Source: JAFGVL01 sp963662245
Lineage (GTDB): Bacteria > Bacteroidota > Bacteroidia > Bacteroidales > Paludibacteraceae
Direction: 5' to 3'
DNA: 64,000 nucleotides
Assembly: GCA_963662245.2 (NCBI GenBank)
Contig: CAXXVQ010000009.1
Coordinates: forward strand, 124,001-188,000
Position numbers and translations under genes: made by a program. Under the pieces are notes generated by a model that made no database searches, was not told the DNA's origin, and saw only the letters and a program-made list of their open reading frames with translations. Below are positions 35,029-43,662 of the stretch, in pieces (position 1 is the stretch's first letter; each line of letters begins with the position of its first letter).

Positions 35029-35268
35029 ATGACAAGACAAGAAATTGCACAGATCGTAAATGAGTTTTTAATTGATGAATTTGAAATCGAAGAATCGTTA
35101 ATTTCAGAAGACTCTCACTTAATAAGTGACCTAGGAATTGAAAGCCTTGATTTTGTTGATATCGTTGTAATTATCGAAAAAGAATTTAAGTTTAAAGTTA
35201 AGCGTGAAGAGATGGTTAATGTTCGTACAATAGGCGATTTATATAGCTATATTGAACAAAACATCTAA
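35029..35268 (+). CDS. Acyl carrier protein 1
   Basis: A 79-residue acidic ACP. Ser39 in DLGIESLDFVD is the phosphopantetheine attachment site (the usual DSL is ESL). It has the four-helix pattern with EKEFKFKV in helix three. It would carry the growing polyene or the starter acid. It follows ketosynthase 1 closely and precedes an acyltransferase. Confidence 0.93.
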   Translation: MTRQEIAQIVNEFLIDEFEIEESLISEDSHLISDLGIESLDFVDIVVIIEKEFKFKVKREEMVNVRTIGDLYSYIEQNI

Positions 35269-35276
35269 TAAATCTC

Positions 35277-36164
35277 ATGTCAGGTTGGTCAGGTAAATCA
35301 AAAGGAGGAGAGCTTGGGTACCGGTTTTTTATTGCCTTGGCTAGATGTACAAATATTAAGATTGTATATTTCTTTATCTATTTTGTTGCTTTTCATTATT
35401 TACTTTTTACTGATAAAAAAGGAATACAGTATTATTTTTCCAAAATTTTGGGTTATAGTAAAAGCAAAACAGTCGTCAGTATATACAAGAATTTTTGCTT
35501 ATTAGGACAAGTTATTATCGATAAGATAATTGTTCTAGGTGGCATTGGTAATAAGTTTACCTTTGACTTTGAAGGCGAAAATTATTTAAGAGAGATTGTT
35601 GAAAATGGAAAAGGAGGGCTATTGGTTGGAGCTCATATGGGAAACTGGGAGGTAGCTGGCGAGCTATTGGAAAGACTACAAACCAGAATCAATATTGTGA
35701 TGTATGATGCTGAAAAAAAAGAGATTAAAACCCTTATGGAAAATAATCTTAATAAAGAGACAACTAATATTATTGCAATAAAAGAAGACTTTAGCCATTT
35801 ATATCAGATTAGAGATGCTTTTAAGAACAACGAACTTGTTGTTATGCATGGAGACAGATTTCTGCCAGGTACAAATACCGTTGAAATTGACTTTATGTCT
35901 AAGAAAGCACTTTTTCCAACAGGGCCTTTGTACTTAGCTAGTAAAAATGAAGTGCCTGTCTGTTTTGTATATTCATTAAAAGAGAAAGCAACGCATTATC
36001 ATTTTTATGCTTCAAAACCGGTAGTCTATAAGTATCCGGCCAATCTAAAGACTAGAAAAGAAGAGATAAAAAAAATGGTTCTAGACTATACACAGTCTTT
36101 AGAACGAATAATTAAATTATATCCATTGCAATGGTTTAATTACCATCAGTTTTGGAACGAATAA
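35277..36164 (+). CDS. LpxL/HtrB-like acyltransferase
   Basis: A 295-residue member of the lipid A-type acyltransferase family. A hydrophobic N-terminal segment (about 20-45) anchors it in the membrane, and the catalytic motif is His120-x4-Glu125 in HMGNWE. HGDRFLPGTNTVEIDFMSKKALFPTG near 195-220 (core: GDRFLPG) is family-typical. In aryl-polyene clusters such enzymes are thought to attach the polyene acyl group to an envelope acceptor. The MMPL-linked acyltransferase below may be a second one. Confidence 0.9.
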   Translation: MSGWSGKSKGGELGYRFFIALARCTNIKIVYFFIYFVAFHYLLFTDKKGIQYYFSKILGYSKSKTVVSIYKNFCLLGQVIIDKIIVLGGIGNKFTFDFEGENYLREIVENGKGGLLVGAHMGNWEVAGELLERLQTRINIVMYDAEKKEIKTLMENNLNKETTNIIAIKEDFSHLYQIRDAFKNNELVVMHGDRFLPGTNTVEIDFMSKKALFPTGPLYLASKNEVPVCFVYSLKEKATHYHFYASKPVVYKYPANLKTRKEEIKKMVLDYTQSLERIIKLYPLQWFNYHQFWNE

Positions 36165-36171
36165 ACATCAA

Positions 36172-37236
36172 ATGGAAAACTACGGTTCAGATAAGAAGTC
36201 TGCCTTGCAAGCAATGTACGATGCTCAGAAAATAGCATTTGCTCCAATCATGTTTCAAGCAGCGAAATCATTAAGAGATTTAGGTATACTTGAAGAAGTA
36301 AAAAAACATAAGACAGGTATTTCTATTGCAGAAGTAGCAAGTAACCTTGGCCTTTCAGTATATGGTGTAAAAGTGCTATTAGAAGCTGGTATTAGTTTAG
36401 AACTGGTACGAGTTGAAGATAATAAGTTTTTCCTTACTAAAACAGGCTGGTATATCCAAAGTGATGATTTGACAAGAGTAAATATGGATTTTACTCATGA
36501 TGTAAACTATATGGGTATCTTTTCTTTAACTGAATCTATTAAAACGGGTCAACCTACTGGATTAAAGGTTTTTGGCGAATGGGATACTGTTTATGAAGGA
36601 TTGTCTCAATTACCGGAAGATGTTCAAAAAAGCTGGTTCGCTTTTGATCATTACTACTCTGACTATGCATTTCCACAAATCTTACCAATAGTATTTAAGG
36701 ATTCACCAAAATCTGTGTTGGATATTGGTGGTAATACAGGCAAATTTGCAATTAAATGTGCTGAATTTAATCCAGATGTTCATGTTGCCATTCTTGATCT
36801 ACCAGGTCAGTTAAATAAGGCATATAAGAATATTGAACAGCACGGTTTTTCGGATAGAATATCTGGTTTCCCAATCAACTTACTTGACCATAGTAAACCT
36901 TATCCAAAAGATCCTGATGTGATTTGGATGAGTCAGTTCCTAGATTGTTTCTCTCAAGAGGATGTAATTGAACTGCTTCGTAGAGGAAAAGAGGCGATGA
37001 ATAGTGAATCGTCATTATTTATCATGGAAACATATTGGGATAAGCAACAATTTGAGGCTTCTACTTATAGTCTGCATGCCACTTCATTATACTTTACGAA
37101 TATAGCTAATGGCTGTAGTCAGATGTACCATTCGGATGATATGCTTGGAATGATTGAGAAAGCAGGTCTTTATGTTGAAGAAACATTCGAAAATATTGGA
37201 GTAAGTCACACATTGTATAAATGTAAACTAAAGTAA
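36172..37236 (+). CDS. SAM-dependent O-methyltransferase (dimerisation-domain type)
   Basis: A 354-residue methyltransferase with an N-terminal helical dimerisation/winged-helix domain (about 20-110) and a C-terminal Rossmann domain. The S-adenosylmethionine site is SVLDIGGNTGKFAI near residue 182. A WMSQFLDCFSQEDVIELLRR stretch near 247 (core: FLDCFSQEDV) is like plant-type O-methyltransferases. It probably methylates the phenol of the polyene head, but a C-methylation is possible. It lies 7 bases after the acyltransferase. Confidence 0.85.
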   Translation: MENYGSDKKSALQAMYDAQKIAFAPIMFQAAKSLRDLGILEEVKKHKTGISIAEVASNLGLSVYGVKVLLEAGISLELVRVEDNKFFLTKTGWYIQSDDLTRVNMDFTHDVNYMGIFSLTESIKTGQPTGLKVFGEWDTVYEGLSQLPEDVQKSWFAFDHYYSDYAFPQILPIVFKDSPKSVLDIGGNTGKFAIKCAEFNPDVHVAILDLPGQLNKAYKNIEQHGFSDRISGFPINLLDHSKPYPKDPDVIWMSQFLDCFSQEDVIELLRRGKEAMNSESSLFIMETYWDKQQFEASTYSLHATSLYFTNIANGCSQMYHSDDMLGMIEKAGLYVEETFENIGVSHTLYKCKLK

Positions 37237-37237
37237 T

Positions 37238-37654
37238 ATGTTTCCTATAAAAGAAGTTACAGAATATATTCCACAGAGAGCCCCTATTGTAATGATTTCG
37301 GAGCTTTGTTCGGCTTCTCAAAAGGAAGCAACTACTCGCTTAGAAATTAAGGCGGAGAATATATTCTGTGAGAATGATTTTTTACAGGAATCTGGTTTAG
37401 TCGAAAATATTGCACAAACAGCTGCTGCTTTGAATGGTTTTAATGCAATACAGAGTAAATCTTCCGTAAAAAGGGGGTTTATTGGAGCTCTAAGTAATCT
37501 TTCAATAAATAAACTGCCTAAAGTGGGTGATACTATTGAAACTACTGTCGTAATTGAGACTGAGGTAATGAATGTTCATATTATAAAAGGAACTGCTTGT
37601 TTAGGTGATGAATTACTTGCTGAATGTAATATGAAAATCTTTATTGAAGAGTAA
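37238..37654 (+). CDS. Hotdog-fold 3-hydroxyacyl dehydratase-like protein (ApeP type)
   Basis: A 138-residue hotdog protein beginning with IPQRAPIVMISEL and containing the helix ESGLVENIAQTAAALNG, followed by RGFIGALSNL, the pattern of ApeP-like dehydratase partners. It probably works with the second dehydratase (44878-45246) as a heteromeric dehydratase, as ApeI-ApeP do in gamma-proteobacterial aryl-polyene synthesis. The start overlaps nothing and follows the methyltransferase by one base. Confidence 0.82.
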   Translation: MFPIKEVTEYIPQRAPIVMISELCSASQKEATTRLEIKAENIFCENDFLQESGLVENIAQTAAALNGFNAIQSKSSVKRGFIGALSNLSINKLPKVGDTIETTVVIETEVMNVHIIKGTACLGDELLAECNMKIFIEE

Positions 37655-37664
37655 TTTAAGGACT

Positions 37665-38270
37665 ATGCATATGAGAATTTTTATCTTATTTATTCTTTTA
37701 AGTTATATCCCTAATATGGTGTTTGCGCAAATCAAAGATGTGCAAAGAGTAACTTGGCATGGAATTGATTTTACCCATGCAAAACTTATTGGAAGTACTG
37801 TAACTGATTTTACTAATGTTAATGACATTGTAGATACGCAGTTTGAAGGATTGAATATGCTTCTATTAAAAGAAAAGAAGAAGTATAATTTTGAGAAAGC
37901 TATCGAAAAAACAGTTTCATATGATATTAGTAAAGCAATAGAGCTAAATAAAAAGGTATCTAAAGATAGTTTAGTCACTTTATCTGTGAATAAATTAACT
38001 GAACTTGATTTGTCTTCGATTGTAAGTCAGTATAAAACTGGAAGCAATGAGATAGGGATGTTATTTGTAGTTGAGAATATGAGAAAAGCAGATGCTCATA
38101 TTGGTCTGTATTATGTATTCTTTGAAGAAAATACTGGAACAATCTTATATAAATATTACATTGATTCAAAGGTTACAGGTGGTTTTGGATTCCGTAATTG
38201 GTGGGCAAGTGGTTTTTATAGTGCAATTAATGTTATCAGACAGAATTACCCTAATTTGGGTCTAAAATAA
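37665..38270 (+). CDS. Secreted protein of unknown function in the polyene cluster
   Basis: A protein of about 200 residues with a signal peptide (MRIFILFILLSYIPNMVFAQ). I do not recognise a family. The mature part has mixed alpha/beta texture and ends GGFGFRNWWASGFYSAINVIRQNYPNLGLK (core: FGFRNWWASGFY). The frame is open from a TTG at 37644 inside the previous gene, but ATGs at 37665 and 37671 are better; AAGGA at 37658-37662 suits the latter. Its position points to an envelope step of polyene anchoring or export. Confidence 0.7.
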   Translation: MHMRIFILFILLSYIPNMVFAQIKDVQRVTWHGIDFTHAKLIGSTVTDFTNVNDIVDTQFEGLNMLLLKEKKKYNFEKAIEKTVSYDISKAIELNKKVSKDSLVTLSVNKLTELDLSSIVSQYKTGSNEIGMLFVVENMRKADAHIGLYYVFFEENTGTILYKYYIDSKVTGGFGFRNWWASGFYSAINVIRQNYPNLGLK

Positions 38271-38275
38271 ATATA

Positions 38276-38695
38276 TTGAAACCAATATTAAATATAGTTC
38301 AAACGAAGATTCGTTTTAGTGAAGTTGATTCTATGGCAGTAGTTTGGCATGGCTCTTTTGTCAAGTATTTAGAAGATGGTAGGGAAGCTTGGGGGAAAGA
38401 GTTTGGTTTAGGGTATTATGACGCTTATGCGAATCAATATATGACACCAATAGTGAAATTGGATATGGATTATAAACGCATGGTAAAATACGGTGAAACT
38501 ATTTCAATAGAAACGGAGTACATCTACACTGAAGCTGCTAAGATTAAGTTTAAGTACATTATAAAAAACCTAAGTACAGATGAGGTAGTGTTAAAGGCAA
38601 CTAGTACACAGGTTTTTATAGATAAGAATTATGAACTTCAAATGACTAATCCGGAGTTTTATTTGGATTGGCAAAAGAAAATGGGGTTAATATAA
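38276..38695 (+). CDS. YbgC/4-hydroxybenzoyl-CoA thioesterase-like protein
   Basis: A 139-residue hotdog thioesterase with the family signature RFSEVDSMAVVWHGSFVKYLEDGRE (core: SEVDSM, with Asp18 as catalytic acid, and His25). ATSTQVFID closes the fold. It would release acyl groups from CoA or ACP, perhaps as editing. The start is a TTG at 38276, five bases after the previous stop; the first ATG lies inside the fold, so TTG is preferred. It lies 2 bases before ketosynthase 2. Confidence 0.85.
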   Translation: MKPILNIVQTKIRFSEVDSMAVVWHGSFVKYLEDGREAWGKEFGLGYYDAYANQYMTPIVKLDMDYKRMVKYGETISIETEYIYTEAAKIKFKYIIKNLSTDEVVLKATSTQVFIDKNYELQMTNPEFYLDWQKKMGLI

Positions 38696-38697
38696 GC

Positions 38698-39822
38698 ATG
38701 GAAAAGGTATATGTTAAGGGCACAAATATCATTAGTTCATTAGGGTTTACAACAGAGCAGAACTTCAAAAATGTTTGTTCAGAAACTTCCGGACTTCAGA
38801 TTGTTGAGGATAAAAGTATATCTCCTGAGCCAATTCCAGTTTCTCGTATTTCAGATGAGCTTATAGATAAATCTTTTTTGGAGATAGCAGATAAAAATGA
38901 ATATACTCGTTTTGAGAAAGTTGCAATTCTATCGGTAAAAGATGCAATAGATCAATCGCAAATCGATTTAAGTAAGAAAACATTATTTATTCTTTCTACT
39001 ACAAAAGGAAATGTTGAGTTACTGGATGAGACCAAAAAAGTTCAATTCCCGCAGGAAAGGTTATATTTAGCCAATACTGCAAAAACAATCATTAATTATT
39101 TTAGTACAGATATTCCATCAATAGTTGTTTCTAACGCTTGTATTTCAGGTGTAGCTGCTATTGTTTTTGCCCAAAGATACATTCAGCAAGGTGTTTATGA
39201 TCAGGTGATTATTAATGGAACTGATGTGCTGTCACAATTTGTTGTGTCAGGTTTTCAATCATTTAAATCACTTAGTCCTAAACCATGTAAGCCTTTTGAT
39301 GTGGATAGAGATGGATTGAGTCTTGGAGAAGCTAGTGCAACTATCATTCTTTCAAAAAAGGCAAACTCTATCGAGGTTGTGAGTGGAGCCACAAGTAATG
39401 ATGCAAATCATATTTCTGGTCCTTCAAGAACAGGAGAAGGTTTGTATTTGGCGATACAGGCAACCATGAAAGGGCAAAAAGCACCAAGTTTTATTTCTGC
39501 TCATGGAACAGCTACATTGTATAATGATGATATGGAGTCAAAAGCGATTATGCGTAGTGGGTACAATCAAATAGAGACTCATAGCCTTAAGGGATATTTT
39601 GGGCATACTTTAGGTGCCGGTGGAGTGTTGGAAAGTATTATTTCAATTGAAGCTCTTAAAGCAAATACATTGATTAAAACGCTAGGGTGTACTAATCAAG
39701 GAACAGCAGAAGAAATTGTAATTACAAAAGAACAAAAGCATCAAGCTCTAGAATCATTCTTGAAATTAGGTTCAGGGTTTGGTGGTTGTAATGCTTCAGC
39801 GTTATTTATTAAACATGAGTAA
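38698..39822 (+). CDS. Beta-ketoacyl-ACP synthase 2 of the cluster
   Basis: A ketosynthase of about 374 residues starting at the ATG at 38698. Catalytic residues appear intact: Cys148 in SNACISGV, His269 in SAHGTATLY, Lys298 and His303 in KGYFGHTLGAG. It is shorter and more divergent than the other two ketosynthases. Downstream, overlapping by 8 bases, is a ketosynthase-like half protein, which suggests a paired KS-partner arrangement of the KS/CLF kind. A frame open from a TTG at 38668 inside the thioesterase is not used here. Confidence 0.88.
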   Translation: MEKVYVKGTNIISSLGFTTEQNFKNVCSETSGLQIVEDKSISPEPIPVSRISDELIDKSFLEIADKNEYTRFEKVAILSVKDAIDQSQIDLSKKTLFILSTTKGNVELLDETKKVQFPQERLYLANTAKTIINYFSTDIPSIVVSNACISGVAAIVFAQRYIQQGVYDQVIINGTDVLSQFVVSGFQSFKSLSPKPCKPFDVDRDGLSLGEASATIILSKKANSIEVVSGATSNDANHISGPSRTGEGLYLAIQATMKGQKAPSFISAHGTATLYNDDMESKAIMRSGYNQIETHSLKGYFGHTLGAGGVLESIISIEALKANTLIKTLGCTNQGTAEEIVITKEQKHQALESFLKLGSGFGGCNASALFIKHE

Positions 39823-40417
39823 GCTATATATACAGAAAGATATAAGGGTCAATAATCAGCAGATTTATGTGAACTCAGAGCAAGATTTTCAAGCAGATGA
39901 TGTTGATGGTTTTGCTTCATTTATTAAGAGTGCATATAAAACTTATAAGTTAGATTATCCTAAGTTTTATAAAATGGATGCTTTATGTAGGCTAGGTTTT
40001 GTTGCTGCTGAATTGCTTTTAAAGGATACAGATTTGTCGCAATTTGAACCAAATGAAATAGGGCTTATTATAATAAACAAGTCATCTTCATTACATACAG
40101 ATGTGGCTTATCAAAATAGTATTAAAGATATTCCTAGTCCTGCAACATTTGTTTATACTCTTCCAAATATTGTGATAGGTGAGATTTGTATCAAAAATAA
40201 TATTAGAGGTGAGTCATTATTCCTAGTTGATGAAGAGTATAATCCGGCAGCGTTAGTTGCGAATTTAGATATTTTATTTAAAACGACTCAAACAAAAATA
40301 TGCATTACAGGCTGGATTGAAATGGCAATGGATGATAGCTATAATGCAAAGCTTTACTTGGTAGCACCTAAAGAAACAACACGAGAATTTAATCTAGATA
40401 ATCTAACAAAGAACTAA
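39815..40417 (+). CDS. Truncated ketosynthase-like protein without catalytic cysteine
   Basis: A 200-residue protein that begins at the ATG at 39815, overlapping the end of ketosynthase 2. It matches only the N-terminal half of a ketosynthase: LGFVAAELLLKD, an NEIGLIIINKSSS strand, FVYTLPNIVIGEICI and GESLFLVDEEYNPAALV. Where KSs have an active cysteine, this has acidic residues (DEE), so it cannot condense. I infer a chain-length-factor-like or structural partner of a neighbouring KS. Such half-proteins occur in Bacteroidota polyene clusters, to my memory. Confidence 0.72.
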   Translation: MSKLYIQKDIRVNNQQIYVNSEQDFQADDVDGFASFIKSAYKTYKLDYPKFYKMDALCRLGFVAAELLLKDTDLSQFEPNEIGLIIINKSSSLHTDVAYQNSIKDIPSPATFVYTLPNIVIGEICIKNNIRGESLFLVDEEYNPAALVANLDILFKTTQTKICITGWIEMAMDDSYNAKLYLVAPKETTREFNLDNLTKN

Positions 40418-40421
40418 AAAT

Positions 40422-40679
40422 ATGGAACAATTAATTAAGAATCTAAAGGGGCAGCTAATTAAGCAATTAAACTTAGAAGATATTACTCCAGAAGAAATTG
40501 ACTCTTCAAAAGCACTTTTTGGAGATGGACTTGGACTAGATTCAATTGATGCTCTTGAAATTATTGTATTATTAGAAAAAGAATATGGGTTGAAAATTGC
40601 TAATCCTGCTGATGGAAAAGACATCATGTATTCAGTAGAAACATTGGCAAAATTCATTACAGAAAATCAAGCTAAATAA
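40422..40679 (+). CDS. Acyl carrier protein 2
   Basis: An 85-residue ACP with Ser41 in GLGLDSIDALEII as the phosphopantetheine site, closer to the canonical DSL/DSI motif than ACP 1. EKEYGLKI forms helix three. Two ACPs per cluster also occur in gamma-proteobacterial aryl polyene loci, where they carry starter and elongating chains. It is 4 bases after the half-KS and 8 before ketosynthase 3. Confidence 0.94.
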   Translation: MEQLIKNLKGQLIKQLNLEDITPEEIDSSKALFGDGLGLDSIDALEIIVLLEKEYGLKIANPADGKDIMYSVETLAKFITENQAK

Positions 40680-40687
40680 GCCTAGCA

Positions 40688-41869
40688 ATGCATAAAACAA
40701 TTGTTGTATCCGGAGTTGGTGTAATATCTGCTATTGGGAATAATTCTGATGAGAATTTGGCATCCTTAAAGCAAAAAAAGACCGGCATTGGTTCAATTGA
40801 ACTACTAAATACTGTCCATAAAGATGAGTTCAAGGTCGGAGAGATTAAATTTACCAATAAAGAGCTCATGACTATGGCTGGTTTGGATTACAACGATTAT
40901 AAATATTATACCAGAACAGCTTTATTAGCTATTATTGCAGCTAAAGAGGCAGTGAAGGATGCTAAACTTACGGTTACTAATAAAACGGGATTAGTTTCAG
41001 CTACAACAGTAGGTGGAATGGATAAAACTGAACTTGAGATTTCAGATCCTGCTGCTGTTGATTTTATTAGCACACATCCATGTGGTGATTCAACAGATAA
41101 GGTTTGTAGAACGCTGGGTATCTTAGGTTACAGGTCTACAATTAGTACAGCTTGTTCCTCCGGGACAAATGCAATTATACACGCTATAAGATTAATTGAC
41201 GCAGGAATAGTTGATCAGGTAGTAGTTGGTGGAGTTGATGCTTTATCAAAGTTTACTTTGAATGGCTTTAATTCTCTGATGATTCTTGATCCTGATTTTT
41301 GTAAGCCCTTTGATCAAGATAGGAAAGGGTTGAACCTTGGCGAAGGTGCCGGCTTTATTGTTATTGAATCTTCACAGTCAGCAGAGGAAAGAGGCGTGAG
41401 TCCAATTTGTAAAATCACTGGTTGTGCAAATTCAAATGATGCATATCATCAAACAGCATCTTCTCCGGATGGAGATGGAGCTTATTCAGCGATGACAGAA
41501 GCATTAAATATGAGCGGATTATTACCAAGTCAAATTGATTATGTCAATGTTCATGGTACAGGGACAAACAATAATGACCAAAGTGAAGGAGTTGCTTTAA
41601 AGCGAGTTTTTGGTATGCAAATGCCAAGATTCAGTTCTACAAAAGCCTTTACCGGTCACACTTTGGGTGCAGCTGCAGGTATTGAGGCTGTTTTTTCGGT
41701 ATTGTCAATCAAAGAAGGAATAGTTTATCCAAACCTGAATTTTAAAACGCCTATTGAAGGTTTTGGATTAAGCCCGCAAACCGAGGTGGAAGAACTAGAA
41801 GTACAGCATGTTCTTTCAAATTCATTTGGTTTTGGAGGAAATAATTCTTCAGTAATTTTTTCAAAATAG
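40688..41869 (+). CDS. Beta-ketoacyl-ACP synthase 3 of the cluster
   Basis: A 393-residue FabF-like ketosynthase with an intact centre: Cys156 in STACSSGT, His289 in NVHGTGTNN, Lys319 and His324 in KAFTGHTLGA. It ends NSFGFGGNNSSVIFSK. It is the KS most like the polyene-elongating ApeO type and lies directly before a Cys-less KS-like gene, so the two would form a KS-CLF pair if the latter is functional. Confidence 0.94.
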   Translation: MHKTIVVSGVGVISAIGNNSDENLASLKQKKTGIGSIELLNTVHKDEFKVGEIKFTNKELMTMAGLDYNDYKYYTRTALLAIIAAKEAVKDAKLTVTNKTGLVSATTVGGMDKTELEISDPAAVDFISTHPCGDSTDKVCRTLGILGYRSTISTACSSGTNAIIHAIRLIDAGIVDQVVVGGVDALSKFTLNGFNSLMILDPDFCKPFDQDRKGLNLGEGAGFIVIESSQSAEERGVSPICKITGCANSNDAYHQTASSPDGDGAYSAMTEALNMSGLLPSQIDYVNVHGTGTNNNDQSEGVALKRVFGMQMPRFSSTKAFTGHTLGAAAGIEAVFSVLSIKEGIVYPNLNFKTPIEGFGLSPQTEVEELEVQHVLSNSFGFGGNNSSVIFSK

Positions 41870-41881
41870 AAGAGCTTAAGC

Positions 41882-42905
41882 ATGGAAGGATATATTAATT
41901 CAGCATTTTCTATAAGTCCGCAGGATACTTTTGATTTAGAAGATTTTTTCTTGAACTTTAAAGATGTACCGGTGTCTACAGATTTCTTTGAATGTGTTAG
42001 TCCAGACTATAAGCAATATATTGATCCACGCCAATTGCGTAGAATGAGTAAGGTTATCCGAATGGGGGTTGCTTGTTCTAAAAAAGCTCTTGAGAAAGCA
42101 GGAATAGTGGTTCCAGAAGGGATTCATATAGGGACTGGACTTGGCTGTTTAAATGATACAGATAAGTTCCTTGCTCAAATCACAGAAAATAATGAAAGCT
42201 TGCTAAATCCCACAGCCTTTATTCAGTCTACTCATAACACTGTTTCTGGGCAAATTGCATTAAATATTGCATGTAAGAACTATAACCTTACTTTTTCTCA
42301 AGCAGAAGTTTCTTTTGAAACAGCATTGATTGATGCATTATTATTTCTACAGCAAAATAATAAACAACAAGTTTTGGTAGGAGGTATTGATGAGTTAATA
42401 GAAACTTCAATGAGTTTGATGAAAAAAGCCGGATGTGTTAAGACAGAGAATAATGTGTCTGGTTATATTCCCGGTGAAGGAAGCTCCTTCTTTGTGGTTT
42501 CAAAAGATAAAACAGAAAAAATCTATAGCAAAAATATCTCATCTATCTGCTTTTAACTCAGATAGTTATGATGTTGTTTTTATTCTAGGCGGAATTGGAG
42601 CCGATGTAAATAGTATTGATGTAGTTATTTCTGGAGAAAATGGAGTTACTGAGATTGATAATGAATCCACTAAACTTAAATCACTGTTTCCTGAATCAGT
42701 AACTGTAGCTTATAAACATGTGGTAGGTGAGTATAATACAGCAAGTGCTTTTGCCATGTGTTTAGGAACAAAGTTCATTGAGCAGCAAACGATACCTAAA
42801 GTACTAAAAACGAATAATGCTGAAAAAGATGCTATTAAAAGGGTGTTAATTCATCATTATTCTCCAGAATACAAACATTCATTTATCTTATTAGATTTAT
42901 GTTAA
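41882..42905 (+). pseudogene. Frameshifted chain-length-factor-like ketosynthase gene
   Basis: The first part (41882-42556, 224 residues) stops soon after EGSSFFVVSKDKTEK, while the rest of the protein continues in the +1 frame to 42905 (KSIAKISHLSAFNSDSYDVVF...). Removing one A from the A6 run at 42516-42521 joins them into about 340 residues with a KS fold. At the position of the KS cysteine it has Glu142 (FSQAEVSFETA), a chain-length-factor feature, so no condensing activity is expected. It is the partner next to ketosynthase 3. The shift may be real inactivation, phase-variable slippage or a sequencing error; I cannot decide. Confidence 0.75.
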
Positions 42906-43657
42906 GATTTTATGCGATAACGCTTTCATATTCTCTTGTTTTTCCTGGCTTTATCTTATTTGAGGCTGATTTTTTATTGAAGACTATTTTGCTATTCTTT
43001 TTCTCTACAGCTTATATCCTTGTTTTAGTGTATGGTGTTGCAAATATTAGATTACAGTTATTTGTAAAGGCAATAAATTCAGTCCCAAATAAATCAAACC
43101 AGATTGCTATTACTTTTGATGATGGCCCACATTCTGAGCATACGCCACAACTTCTGGATATTTTAAAAAAATATAATGCTACAGCTACATTTTTTATGAT
43201 AGGAGAGAATATCGTAAATAACAAAAGTTTAGCGAAAAGGATTATTAATGAAGGTCATGTTATCGGGAATCACACCTATAGTCATAAAAATATATTTCCG
43301 GTATTAGATCGTCATAAAATGGTGAATGAAATCACTAAGACTCAAGAGTTAATTGAAGATATTTCAAATAGCAAAACAAGATATTTTCGTCCGCCTTTTG
43401 GGGTGACTAACCCATTAATTGCTAAAGCAACTGCAATTGCAAAAATGGAAACGATAGGATGGTCTATTCGCTCGTTTGATACTTGTAAGAAATCAAAAGA
43501 ATCCATTCTGGATAAAATTAAAATTAAATTAAAAGGAGGAGATATCATTCTTCTGCATGATAAAACCGCTGATGTGTGCTGGCTTACAGAACAAACCCTT
43601 ATCTTGGCAAAGTCAAAAGGTTATGACGCTGTAAATATTGATATATTATTAAATTAA
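42899..43657 (+). CDS. Polysaccharide deacetylase (NodB homology domain)
   Basis: A 252-residue enzyme with two N-terminal membrane helices (about 1-55) and a NodB domain. The metal and catalytic residues are visible: Asp74-Asp75 in TFDDGPH, His125 and His129 in NHTYSHKN, RPPFG near 160 and LLHDK near 220. It would remove an acetyl group from a sugar, probably GlcNAc-type, on the cytoplasmic or periplasmic face. It overlaps the previous frame by 7 bases. In this cluster it may deacetylate a sugar acceptor of the polyene. Confidence 0.9.
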   Translation: MLRFYAITLSYSLVFPGFILFEADFLLKTILLFFFSTAYILVLVYGVANIRLQLFVKAINSVPNKSNQIAITFDDGPHSEHTPQLLDILKKYNATATFFMIGENIVNNKSLAKRIINEGHVIGNHTYSHKNIFPVLDRHKMVNEITKTQELIEDISNSKTRYFRPPFGVTNPLIAKATAIAKMETIGWSIRSFDTCKKSKESILDKIKIKLKGGDIILLHDKTADVCWLTEQTLILAKSKGYDAVNIDILLN

Positions 43658-43662
43658 GGGCT

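Noticed and set aside
41882..42905. Programmed ribosomal frameshift in the CLF-like gene
   Set aside because: There is no stem-loop or slippery heptamer of the classic form with a supporting downstream structure, and an indel at A6 explains it more simply.
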